Both the position numbers and the translations under genes were made by a program. A stretch of DNA of 15,774 nt from CAYHGV01 sp964356135 (lineage in GTDB: Bacteria > Hydrothermota > Tepidihabitantia > CAYHGV01): NCBI GenBank assembly GCA_964356135.1, contig CAYHGV010000069.1:1-15774 (forward strand). The letters run 5' to 3'. Each line of letters starts with the position of its first letter. Position 1 is the stretch's first letter. Under the pieces are notes generated by a model. It had not been told where the DNA came from. It worked only from the letters and a program-made list of their open reading frames with translations, and ran no database searches. Shown here one piece after another: positions 7,722-14,057 of this stretch.

Positions 7722-9050
7722 TTATTTGGGTACACTCCCACTCCCGGAGGGAGCACTTTCCTTAAGCAGCTCCTGACCTTTCTTTAAAAACTCCTCCGCC
7801 TTTTTGTTGTCCCCTTTGTGGGCAAAGGCAACTCCCAGGAACCGATGGGCATCACCATTCTTCGGATTTAATTCAATTGCCTTCTCCAGAGCTTTGATTG
7901 CATTATCGACCTCCTTATCGCCCTCCGCCTTCTGGCCTTTCTTTTTCAACTCCTCGGCCATTAAGAGATAGACATGACCTAACAGGGTGAAGAGCTGGTC
8001 GTCATTCGGGAACAGGTCAGCCGCTTTACTCAAGAGCTCCCTAGCCTCACCATATTTACTTCTATTATATTTTACAATTCCCAGATTATAAACCGCATCC
8101 CCGTTATCCGGCGCAAGTTTCACCACCTTGCCGTACATCTCTTCCGCATACTCCATATCCAGCTTTTCGAACCCATCTCTGCCCATTTCGGCATAACCCG
8201 GCACCAGCTTGCGCCAGGAATCGAAGAGGGTTTTTATCAATTGGGCGGTACGGGTGTATTTATCCGGATCGTTCATGGGTACTTTTAATGAATCTTTCAG
8301 GAACACTCGAAACTTATCCGGCGTCTTTCTCAGAGTATCGAGCGTGACGAGAATCCCGAGCAACTGGGGCTCGGACGAAAGACCCCAGAGCTGCATCGCC
8401 GTATCCCGTGTTGCTTCGTAGCGCTTTGAGAGCATTCCGAGCCAGGTTGAGAAATTAACCTTTGCACTGTCCCACTGGTCTTTGGCAAAATAATAGCGAC
8501 CGAAAAAATAGTAGGCATCCGGGGTTTGCGGATCAGCCGCGAGCATGTCGGTCGCGGTCTTTTTCACCTCATCGAGTTTACCCAGTTTGAGATAAACTCT
8601 CGTCAATTGTAAATAATTTTCCGCATTGTCCGGATTCAGCTTGAGCGCAGCCTGGATAAAAATCAAAGCATCATCAAGTGTATCGCTCTGCAAATCTAAG
8701 ACTGAAGCCGAAAACAGAGTCGACTGGGCGAGCTCTTTGCCCTCGGGCGTCCCATACGGGTCCTTGACGATATCAAACCGGTGGAAACCGAGGCTGTCCA
8801 ATTCCAACGCTCTCACAAACTCTTTTGCTGCCTCTACCTGCTTCTGGAGTTTTGCCAAGCTTGCCCCTAACCAGATATGAGCATCAATATTCGCGGGCTT
8901 TTGCCCGACCGCCACCGTAAACAGCCCGGCCGCTTTCTCATACCGACTGCCATCGTAATGAATTTTGCCGCCGGTCATATTAGCTTCAAACGGCGCTTCT
9001 GCCCGGAGTGCGCAAAACACGATCGCCATTGTAATTGCAATCTTCTTCAT
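7722..9050 (-). CDS. Exported TPR-repeat protein
   Basis: A 442-residue protein starting with a signal peptide (MKKIAITMAIVFCALRAEA), probably cleaved near residue 19, so likely periplasmic or envelope-associated. TPR-type helix pairs are clear at about 27-86 (YEKAAGLFTVAV...IDAHIWLGASLAKL), 126-205 (two to three repeats, LNPDNAENYLQLTRVYLKLG) and 297-430 (LAPDNGDAVYNLGIVKYN, FPNDDQLFTLLGHVYL, LNPKNGDAHRFLGVAFAHKG). A non-TPR helical insert spans about 210-295. The start has AGGAGG five bases upstream. TPR arrays mediate protein-protein contacts, and the partner is not evident. It has its own promoter and no tightly linked downstream gene. Confidence 0.85.
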   Translation of the reverse strand: MKKIAITMAIVFCALRAEAPFEANMTGGKIHYDGSRYEKAAGLFTVAVGQKPANIDAHIWLGASLAKLQKQVEAAKEFVRALELDSLGFHRFDIVKDPYGTPEGKELAQSTLFSASVLDLQSDTLDDALIFIQAALKLNPDNAENYLQLTRVYLKLGKLDEVKKTATDMLAADPQTPDAYYFFGRYYFAKDQWDSAKVNFSTWLGMLSKRYEATRDTAMQLWGLSSEPQLLGILVTLDTLRKTPDKFRVFLKDSLKVPMNDPDKYTRTAQLIKTLFDSWRKLVPGYAEMGRDGFEKLDMEYAEEMYGKVVKLAPDNGDAVYNLGIVKYNRSKYGEARELLSKAADLFPNDDQLFTLLGHVYLLMAEELKKKGQKAEGDKEVDNAIKALEKAIELNPKNGDAHRFLGVAFAHKGDNKKAEEFLKKGQELLKESAPSGSGSVPK

Positions 9051-9079
9051 TTGACCTCCTGTGGTTTTTTTATTTTATT

Positions 9080-9108
9080 ACTGTAATGATGTTTTTCTCT
9101 ATTGTCAA
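9080..9108 (-). promoter_or_regulatory. Promoter of the TPR protein gene
   Basis: Minus-strand TTGACA (9108-9103) and TACAGT (9085-9080) are 17 bases apart, and an AT-rich discriminator leads to the AGGAGG at about 9060-9055. The -35 is perfect and the -10 moderate. Confidence 0.5.
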
Positions 9109-9202
9109 GGCAGCCACGAGTGAAAACACTGAAAAACTTTTTTACTCCGTTATCCGTCGCGTCCAATTTAGGTCTGGACGAGCGACAGAACGACTGTAAG
9201 GG

Positions 9203-9262
9203 TTTCAAAGCTTATTATACCTTGAAATACAACGCTTATCCGCCACACAGTATGGCGGGTAT
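9203..9262. repeat. Two hairpins in the intergenic region upstream of the TPR gene
   Basis: TTTCAA/TTGAAA (9203-9208 and 9222-9227) and TATCCGCCA/TGGCGGGTA (9237-9245 and 9253-9261, one G:U pair) are inverted repeats. The second is followed by TAGAGGACTT, resembling the TACAGAGGACC next to the hairpin at 7559-7572. No U tract follows on either strand, so these are not good intrinsic terminators. The 285-nt gap 9051-9335 otherwise holds only the promoter above. Confidence 0.4.
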
Positions 9263-9335
9263 AGAGGACTTCGTGTTTTCTCCCTTCCGTGCTTTCGTGA
9301 TAATTTTTATACCTAAACCAGAGCTCTTGTTTCTA

Positions 9336-10436
9336 TCAAAAATTAATGCTTATAATCGGACCGCCCGCATAGTCTTTATGCCGCAAGAGCGAAAAGGTAA
9401 GTCCTAAAAGTCCATAGGGATTGAGCTGACCCTCGATTCGGGAGTGGTTTTCGGATTTACCCTTAAGCGCCTGGTAGGTAATCGCGAAAGTCGCCGATGC
9501 CCCAACCAAACCGGCGGTCGTTATTACATGGCCATACGTATCATCAATATCTTTCGGACCCAGAAGCCAGGCAATCCCACTGGCGAACGCCCCGCCGCCA
9601 TAGGTGGCGGCAAACAGCATCCAGCCGTCACCTCCGGCCAGATGGTTGTCCCGGACGAGCCGGTGCGCGAGATAAAGCCCGCCGATATTGCCAACCAACC
9701 CCGAGGCATACAGCAATTTCCCATCGATATCGCGCCACGGACCGTCACTCGGAATAATCCAACTGTAAAGGTCCAGACCCCAACCTGCCCCGAGGTAACC
9801 GAGATTCAGCTGCATAATCGCATCCCCATAGGTAAAGCGGGTATTTTTACCGAAAACTGCAGCACTCGCCATCCCCGCCAATGAACCGGCGAGCGGCATT
9901 CCTGCCCAGAGACGAGAGTCAACCGAATGGCTACTCGAAGTCAGGAAAACCGGCAGGCTCAACCCGTAGCCAAAGCCAAAATATCCGAAATTGGCGATCA
10001 GCTGGGAGTTACCCGCACTCATAGTGGTGAGACCGGCTAAGGCGTAGCCGCCGATATTCTCGGTCAAGCTCGTCGCCAGAGGAATAATCTCATAGTGGTT
10101 GTCGATTTCGAAAACCCTATCCAAAAGTAAGCCGTGAATGCCCCCAAAACCACCACCGTGAAACGCAAGATTTGCCTGGGCATAGCTGACATTGGCATTC
10201 TGGGTAGCAAAAAACGGAACGCCAAACCCTAAACCGGCCGCGATCATACCCACGCCGATTGCCTGTTTATCGTGCAATTCGAGCGAGGTCGGTATCGCCC
10301 AGTCGTAAAAACCGAACGTGAGCGCCATCTCACTGATAACCAACCATGCCCTGCCTTCCTGATTCAGCTTCGGTTTTTCTGCCCAGAGTAACGGTTGGAG
10401 TAAGAGGACAACGGTGATCAGCAGCTTTCTTACCAT
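9336..10436 (-). CDS. Gly-rich membrane/outer-membrane protein with about five internal repeats
   Basis: A 366-residue protein whose family I do not recognise. A signal peptide (MVRKLLITVVLLLQPLLWA) is followed by about five repeats of roughly 55-60 residues, starting near 30, 84, 144, 204 and 269. Each has a motif like GDAIMQLNLGYLGAGWGLDLY (compare NSQLIANFGYFGFGYGLSLP and GDGWMLFAATYGGGAFASGI), then a charged linker, then a Gly/Ala hydrophobic segment (LLYASGLVGNIGGLYLAHRL, ITTAGLVGASATFAITYQAL). The protein ends GGPIISINF, and a terminal Phe is typical of outer-membrane beta-barrels. It could be a barrel or a repeated helical-hairpin membrane protein. AGGAGG precedes the ATG by five bases. 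tusA ends 19 nt upstream, so the two are probably cotranscribed. Confidence 0.7.
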   Translation of the reverse strand: MVRKLLITVVLLLQPLLWAEKPKLNQEGRAWLVISEMALTFGFYDWAIPTSLELHDKQAIGVGMIAAGLGFGVPFFATQNANVSYAQANLAFHGGGFGGIHGLLLDRVFEIDNHYEIIPLATSLTENIGGYALAGLTTMSAGNSQLIANFGYFGFGYGLSLPVFLTSSSHSVDSRLWAGMPLAGSLAGMASAAVFGKNTRFTYGDAIMQLNLGYLGAGWGLDLYSWIIPSDGPWRDIDGKLLYASGLVGNIGGLYLAHRLVRDNHLAGGDGWMLFAATYGGGAFASGIAWLLGPKDIDDTYGHVITTAGLVGASATFAITYQALKGKSENHSRIEGQLNPYGLLGLTFSLLRHKDYAGGPIISINF

Positions 10437-10455
10437 TTCATCCTCCTCATTCAGG

Positions 10456-10683
10456 TTAAGTTTTTTTTACATAGGCCTTGTAATGCCCTGCCTCTTCTTC
10501 GATTCCGAGGAACTCATTACCGGTCGTTGTGCACCAGGCGGGCATATCTTTTTTTATTCCTTCGTCATCCGCGATAATTTCTAACACCTGGCCCGAAGTA
10601 AGCTCCTTTAATTTCTCCGCCGTCTTCACAATCGGCATCGGACAATACAGCCCCACACAATCAATAGTGAAATTAGCCTTCAT
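10456..10683 (-). CDS. TusA/SirA-family sulfur carrier protein
   Basis: A 75-residue protein matching the TusA family in length and order: strand DCVGLYCPMPIVKTAEKLKEL with the invariant CPxP motif (Cys14), then VLEIIADDEGIKKDMPAWCTTTGNEFLG (the D-I-P-W-C region, Cys52) and a final strand YKAYVKK. Cys14 of TusA proteins carries a persulfide for tRNA thiolation, molybdenum cofactor synthesis or sulfur-oxidation/reduction pathways. In anaerobes, TusA-like proteins next to DsrE-type proteins often belong to sulfur trafficking. No clear Shine-Dalgarno precedes the ATG. It lies downstream of the DsrE gene but is separated from it by a repeat-rich 372-nt gap. Confidence 0.88.
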   Translation of the reverse strand: MKANFTIDCVGLYCPMPIVKTAEKLKELTSGQVLEIIADDEGIKKDMPAWCTTTGNEFLGIEEEAGHYKAYVKKT

Positions 10684-10692
10684 GAATAGAAA

Positions 10693-10878
10693 TTAACAAC
10701 GAATTCCCTCGGCTCGATCGGCTTGCCGCAAACCGCATGAGCCGCCGAAACGAGGCGCACACGAACAATGATAAACAGCTAACGCCGGGTTTATTATAGC
10801 ATAGGACAACTCTCGATACATCACTTTATCAGCAATCTCAGTTACCGGCTGTAGTTGTTCGTGAACTTTCGTGGCCAT
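10693..10878 (-). pseudogene. Remnant of a GxxExxY-family gene
   Basis: A 61-codon frame reads MATKVHEQ..., then VMYRELSYAIINPALAVYH, then degenerate sequence and a stop. The segment YRELSYAII..AL.VYH resembles the start of GxxExxY proteins (usually about 125 residues, ELSYKIVGAAMEVHRxLGPGFLE). The Gly-Pro-Gly and GxxExxY motifs are gone. Its first codons come from the last CACGAA repeat unit, an arrangement I recall for this family. It is probably non-functional. The similarity is by eye only and may be wrong. Confidence 0.4.
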
Positions 10879-11057
10879 TCGTGGTTATTTATATTCGTAA
10901 ATATTTATTAGCTGTTTTTCGTGCATGTTCGTGGCCATTCGTGGTTAGCTTCATCCCTTACTATTTTTTCGTGGAACTTTCGTGTCCGTTCGTGGTTTCC
11001 TACTGTCTTTAATATTTATTCGTGGGTTTTCGTGAGCTTTCGTGGTCATTGGTGGTT
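10858..11057 (-). repeat. Four degenerate CACGAA repeat units
   Basis: On the minus strand the consensus ACCACGAATGGCCACGAA followed by AGTTCACGAA recurs at about 11057-11019, 10997-10968, 10947-10918 and 10887-10858. Spacers are unequal and some contain AATAAATATT. Each unit is itself made of two or three CACGAA hexamer-like words. Unit 4 runs into the GxxExxY-like remnant. With that remnant it fills the gene-free stretch 10684-11055. Confidence 0.75.
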
Positions 11058-11532
11058 AAATGAATAAATTAATCTTCGATTCTTTGGCGATCGTCAAATA
11101 GGTGGCAGCACCGGCAAAATCGTCGACTTCCGGAATCAAATCGTCTTTCGTCAGTCCTTCAAGCGCCATCGTCGTGGTGCAGGCAACAACCTTTGCCCCC
11201 AGTCCTTTACAAAACCCAAACAGCTCCGCCGGTGTCGGCATCCGACTCTCTTTCATTAACGATTTCATCATTCCCGTGCCCATCCCGAGCATATGGAATT
11301 TCGACAGCTTGAGCCGGTCGGCACCCCCGCGATTCAGGAGATTGAATAATTTCCGCTTCAAGCCCCGGGTTTTCGATACCTTCTTTTGTTTTTTAATGAT
11401 GTTTAAACCCCAGAAGGTGAAAAACAAAGTGGTTTCCAAACCCATGGTTGCGGCGGTGGTCGCAAGATTGAAACCGGCTAACGCCTTATCTAAATCACCG
11501 GAAAAAAAGATGATCGTTGCTTTATCCGGCAC
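11056..11532 (-). CDS. DsrE/DsrF/DrsH-like family protein
   Basis: With the GTG start at 11532 the protein has 158 residues. It begins PDKATIIFFSGDLDKALAGF, as family members do, and shares the single G with the preceding stop (TAGTG), pointing to coupled translation. An in-frame GTG at 11559 would add nine unlikely residues. Family marks are FFTFWGLNIIKK (37-48), LSKFHMLGMGTGMMKSLMK (76-94), a conserved Cys118 in VVACTTTMALEG, and the ending GAATYLTIAKESKINLFI. This family (PF13686-type) is related to DsrE sulfur-transfer proteins and often lies beside TusA or rhodanese genes. The precise role is unproven; a persulfide or redox function through Cys118 is an inference. It ends the iscS-iscU-zinc ribbon run. 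Confidence 0.85.
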   Translation of the reverse strand: MPDKATIIFFSGDLDKALAGFNLATTAATMGLETTLFFTFWGLNIIKKQKKVSKTRGLKRKLFNLLNRGGADRLKLSKFHMLGMGTGMMKSLMKESRMPTPAELFGFCKGLGAKVVACTTTMALEGLTKDDLIPEVDDFAGAATYLTIAKESKINLFI

Positions 11533-11717
11533 TACTTTTCTGCCTGCACCTGTCCGCACTCGGGACAGCGCTCAGCGTTCTTGGGAATTGCGTGACCGCA
11601 CTGCCGGCAGAACCGAAGCTCGACATTGCAGGGTTGACAGAACGGCGGCTCCACCTTGATCGGCGCATCACAGTAGGGACAGCGGCAGGTCGATGTTTTC
11701 GGTTGATTATTTTTCAT
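11532..11717 (-). CDS. Small double zinc-ribbon protein
   Basis: A 61-residue protein with eight cysteines in four CxxC knuckles: CPYC (13-16), CQPC (27-30), CRQC (37-40) and CPEC (51-54). This fits two zinc ribbons, the second of the common FCRQCGHAIP...CPECG type. The start ATG overlaps the end of iscU by 11 nt and its stop overlaps the DsrE start by one base, so it is translated as part of the operon. No enzymatic motif is visible. Possible roles are a metal- or protein-binding adaptor for Fe-S or sulfur transfer, or a rubredoxin-like iron site; none can be chosen from sequence alone. Confidence 0.8.
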   Translation of the reverse strand: MKNNQPKTSTCRCPYCDAPIKVEPPFCQPCNVELRFCRQCGHAIPKNAERCPECGQVQAEK

Positions 11718-12099
11718 TGGTTCCCTCTTTTCCTTTTGTCTTTTTCATGTAATCCTCGATCGCCTTATGCAGGGCATCCGCACCCAAATTCGAGCAGTGG
11801 AGTTTATTCTGGGGAAGACCACCCAGTTCCTGGGCGATCATCTTGTTGGTAATCGCAAGCGCCTCTTCGACCGTCTTGCCTTTTGCGACCTCCGACACCA
11901 TGCTTGAAACCGCAATTGCCGCACCACAGCCGAAGGTCTTGAACTTTACATCTGCCAACCGCCCGTTCTCCACTTTAACATAGAAGGTCATCATGTCGCC
12001 GCACACCGGATTACCGACTTCACCGACACCGTCGGCATTCTCGATCTCGCCGACATTTCTCGGATGTCGGAAATGGTCCATCACTTTTTCACTGTACAT
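11707..12099 (-). CDS. iscU: IscU/NifU-N-like Fe-S cluster scaffold protein
   Basis: A 130-residue protein beginning MYSEKVMDHFRHPRNVGEIE, the typical IscU start. The ATG at 12099 has AAAGGA upstream, and the frame further upstream does not look like protein. The three cluster-ligand cysteines are present: Cys33 (VGNPVCGDMM, with Asp35), Cys58 (FKTFGCGAA) and Cys102 (KLHCSNLGADAL). The LPPVK chaperone-binding motif of proteobacterial IscU appears as LPQNK. It assembles [2Fe-2S]/[4Fe-4S] clusters in the cytoplasm with sulfur from IscS. It lies 148 nt downstream of the iscS homologue and overlaps the zinc-ribbon gene. Confidence 0.95.
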   Translation of the reverse strand: MYSEKVMDHFRHPRNVGEIENADGVGEVGNPVCGDMMTFYVKVENGRLADVKFKTFGCGAAIAVSSMVSEVAKGKTVEEALAITNKMIAQELGGLPQNKLHCSNLGADALHKAIEDYMKKTKGKEGTNEK

Positions 12100-12190
12100 T
12101 TTTTTGTCCTTTCTTGAATTCTTTACGTACCCGAATATCACGAATGGTAGCAAATGTATCGAATAACAACTCCACATTCGCGTCATTGGT

Positions 12191-12207
12191 CGGCTCGGAA
12201 CGAGCCG
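12191..12207. repeat. Perfect 7-bp hairpin between iscS and iscU
   Basis: CGGCTCG-GAA-CGAGCCG is a perfect inverted repeat in the 148-nt gap between the two Fe-S genes. No T run follows on either strand, so it is not a standard terminator. It could be a processing or stability element in the operon mRNA, or an operator. Confidence 0.5.
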
Positions 12208-12247
12208 CGGTCATTCGTCTTCTCATATAACTCATTTTTCAAACACC

Positions 12248-13432
12248 TTATCTGTTAGTTCCTTTCTTGAATTGAGCGTATAATGGTGACATCTCGCGCA
12301 GCCGATGAACAATCGGCGGCATCTTCTCCAAAAGGAAATTCACATCCTCGACGGTAGTATCCGTTCCCAGGCTGAAGACAATCGAACCCTGGGCTAATGC
12401 CGCATCAATGCCCATTGCCAGGAGGACATGCGAAGCTTTGAGTGCCTTGGAGGTGCAGGCTGAACCGGAGGCAGCCGCGATCCCTTCGTCGTTTAAAAAA
12501 AGGAGCATCGCCTCGCCTTCGATAAATTCTACACAGAAGCTGGCATGGAACGGCAATCGCCGGGTCGGATGGCCGGTCAGATACACCCGGTCGATACGCA
12601 CAGGTAAACCTTCAATGATTTTATCGCGCAGCGGTGTAATCTGGGCGATTCGGGTGGACATCTCGCGCGCTGCCAGCTCGCACGCCGTGCCCAGACCAAC
12701 AATCGCCGCCACATTTTCGGTGCCGCCCCGACGACCATCCTCCTGCATCCCACCTTCGATTAACGGCTGTATCCTCACCCCTTTGCGGACATACAGCCCG
12801 GCCGCACCTTTCGGGCCATAGAACTGGTGGCCGGCAAAGCTCAGGGCATCGACGCCCAGTTCCGAAACATTGACCGGAATCGTGCCGACCGTTGCCACCG
12901 CATCGGTGTGAAAGAGCACACCTTTTTCTCTGGTGATCTGTGCTATCTCCGCAATCGGTTCGACCGTTCCCACTTCTCCATTGGCGTGCATAACTGAGAC
13001 CAAAATCGTTTCCGGCGTAATCGCCTGCGCCACCGCCGCCGGGTCGATAACGCCGTTTTTATCGACCGGCAGAAAACTCACCGAAAAACCCGATTTCTGA
13101 AGCGTCCGGACCGAATAGATGACCGAATAGTGCTCAATCGCCGACACGACCAAGTGCTTGCCTTTTTGCTGCTGTGCCCAGGCAAGCCCTTTGAGCGCAA
13201 AGTTGTTTGCCTCCGCTCCGGACGAAGTAAAATAAATCTCTTCCGGCTTTGCACCCACAAGGCCGGCGACTTTTTCCCGGGCTTCGGTGATTGCCCGAAA
13301 CGGCTCTTCGCCGAAGGAGTGCAAACTCTGGGGATTACCAAAAAATTCTCCCAGGTACGGCTCGATCGCCTGTTTCACCTCCGGATGGAGCGGCGTGGTC
13401 GCCTGGTGGTCTAAATAGATCGTTCGCTTCAC
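12248..13432 (-). CDS. iscS: Cysteine desulfurase-like protein (IscS/NifS) lacking the PLP lysine
   Basis: A class V aminotransferase-fold protein with the IscS hallmarks: YLDHQATTPLHPEV at the start, TSSGAEANNFALKG, IEHYSV (PLP-stacking His), HANGEVGT, HTDAVATVG (PLP Asp), GGTEN, and the mobile-loop cysteine in SGSACTSKALKASHVL (Cys334 counting from the upstream ATG at 13456). At the Schiff-base site, where the family has S-x-H-K-x-x-G-P-K-G, this protein reads FAGHQFYGPKG. The lysine is Gln211 (CAG), and the nearby PLP-contacting Gln of DAxQS is Ala188. It may therefore lack normal desulfurase activity, or serve IscU by another route. The GTG at 13432 overlaps the previous stop (GTGA) and gives 394 residues. 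The ATG at 13456 (402 residues) is the alternative. Confidence 0.9.
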   Translation of the reverse strand: MKRTIYLDHQATTPLHPEVKQAIEPYLGEFFGNPQSLHSFGEEPFRAITEAREKVAGLVGAKPEEIYFTSSGAEANNFALKGLAWAQQQKGKHLVVSAIEHYSVIYSVRTLQKSGFSVSFLPVDKNGVIDPAAVAQAITPETILVSVMHANGEVGTVEPIAEIAQITREKGVLFHTDAVATVGTIPVNVSELGVDALSFAGHQFYGPKGAAGLYVRKGVRIQPLIEGGMQEDGRRGGTENVAAIVGLGTACELAAREMSTRIAQITPLRDKIIEGLPVRIDRVYLTGHPTRRLPFHASFCVEFIEGEAMLLFLNDEGIAAASGSACTSKALKASHVLLAMGIDAALAQGSIVFSLGTDTTVEDVNFLLEKMPPIVHRLREMSPLYAQFKKGTNR

Positions 13433-13926
13433 GGACCGAAATGAACCATCGTCCACTTTTCGAGCCGATGGTAGTCGTCAAATTGGACGATCAGATCGTA
13501 TTCACTGTTCAGGAGATGAAAGTGGCTCCGTTCCATTGCGGCGAGGTAGCGGAGCATCCTCCGACCGGTCTCATCCTCTGACCGTTGTGCCGCCTGGGTA
13601 TAAAAACTTTCCGAGACCTGCTCTGCCGTCATCGCCTGTTTGAAAATCTCCGGCACCGTCATTCCCTCTTCGATGACAAACGAGAGCTCGGGGATAAGGT
13701 CCTGGGCAGGCAGTTTCAACGGAATCGAAGCATGGTCCTTTTTATACAGGGTTTTCAGGATCTGCTCGTGTTTGAGCTCATCGCCTTTAAGGAATTGTAT
13801 CTTTTCTTTGAGATCGCGATTCTTGACCATCCGGGAAAGCTGCTCGTAGCTTTTCGCCGCTTCCACCTCGGCGCGGATCGCCACTCCGATAATTTCTAAA
13901 CTGGTCAGGCGGGAATCTAATTCCAT
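13429..13926 (-). CDS. Ferritin-like diiron protein, rubrerythrin type (fourth of the cluster)
   Basis: A 165-residue four-helix protein with a complete set of diiron ligands: Glu20, Glu50-x-x-His53 (DELKHEQIL), Glu102 and Glu132-x-x-His135 (MERSHFHLL). It ends in RLEKWTMVHFGP, a tail seen in rubrerythrin-like 'ferritin family' proteins of anaerobes. It lacks the C-terminal rubredoxin domain of true rubrerythrin, so its electron donor must be a separate protein. The likely activity is peroxide reduction or iron handling in the cytoplasm. AAGGAGG precedes the ATG. The stop is coupled to the iscS start (GTGA), directly linking the diiron proteins to the Fe-S genes. Confidence 0.88.
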   Translation of the reverse strand: MELDSRLTSLEIIGVAIRAEVEAAKSYEQLSRMVKNRDLKEKIQFLKGDELKHEQILKTLYKKDHASIPLKLPAQDLIPELSFVIEEGMTVPEIFKQAMTAEQVSESFYTQAAQRSEDETGRRMLRYLAAMERSHFHLLNSEYDLIVQFDDYHRLEKWTMVHFGP

Positions 13927-13998
13927 CCGACCTCCTTAACCTGGATTAATTGGTGAAACCACGAATAGCTCCGGATGGATACGACGGTAATGACCTGT

Positions 13999-14046
13999 TA
14001 ATTTTTTCATTTTGCATTTTGCATTCTGCATTTTGACTTCTACATT
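13999..14046 (-). repeat. A-rich 'AATGCAAAATGC' short-word repeat
   Basis: On the minus strand GTCAAAATGCAGAATGCAAA is followed by further ATGCAAAATG words, closely similar in vocabulary to the block at 7295-7340. It lies in the 131-nt gap between two diiron genes, the only sizeable gap in the diiron run. Function unknown. Confidence 0.45.
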
Positions 14047-14057
14047 TCGGTAGTTTA

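Noticed and set aside
10858..11057. CACGAA repeats as a CRISPR array.
   Set aside because: Units are degenerate, spacers are unequal and AT-rich with shared words, only four units exist, and no cas genes are present.
11102..11659. Long plus-strand open frame opposite dsrE and the zinc ribbon; also the plus-strand frame at 9444-9884.
   Set aside because: Both are antisense to well-supported genes and show low-quality Arg/Pro/Ser-rich sequence without ribosome sites.
12100..12186. Upstream extension of the iscU frame by 29 codons.
   Set aside because: Composition is not IscU-like, the canonical start MYSEKVMDHF has its own ribosome site, and the extension would lie over intergenic sequence.
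12191..12207. Hairpin as an intrinsic terminator between iscS and iscU.
   Set aside because: No T run follows the stem on either strand.
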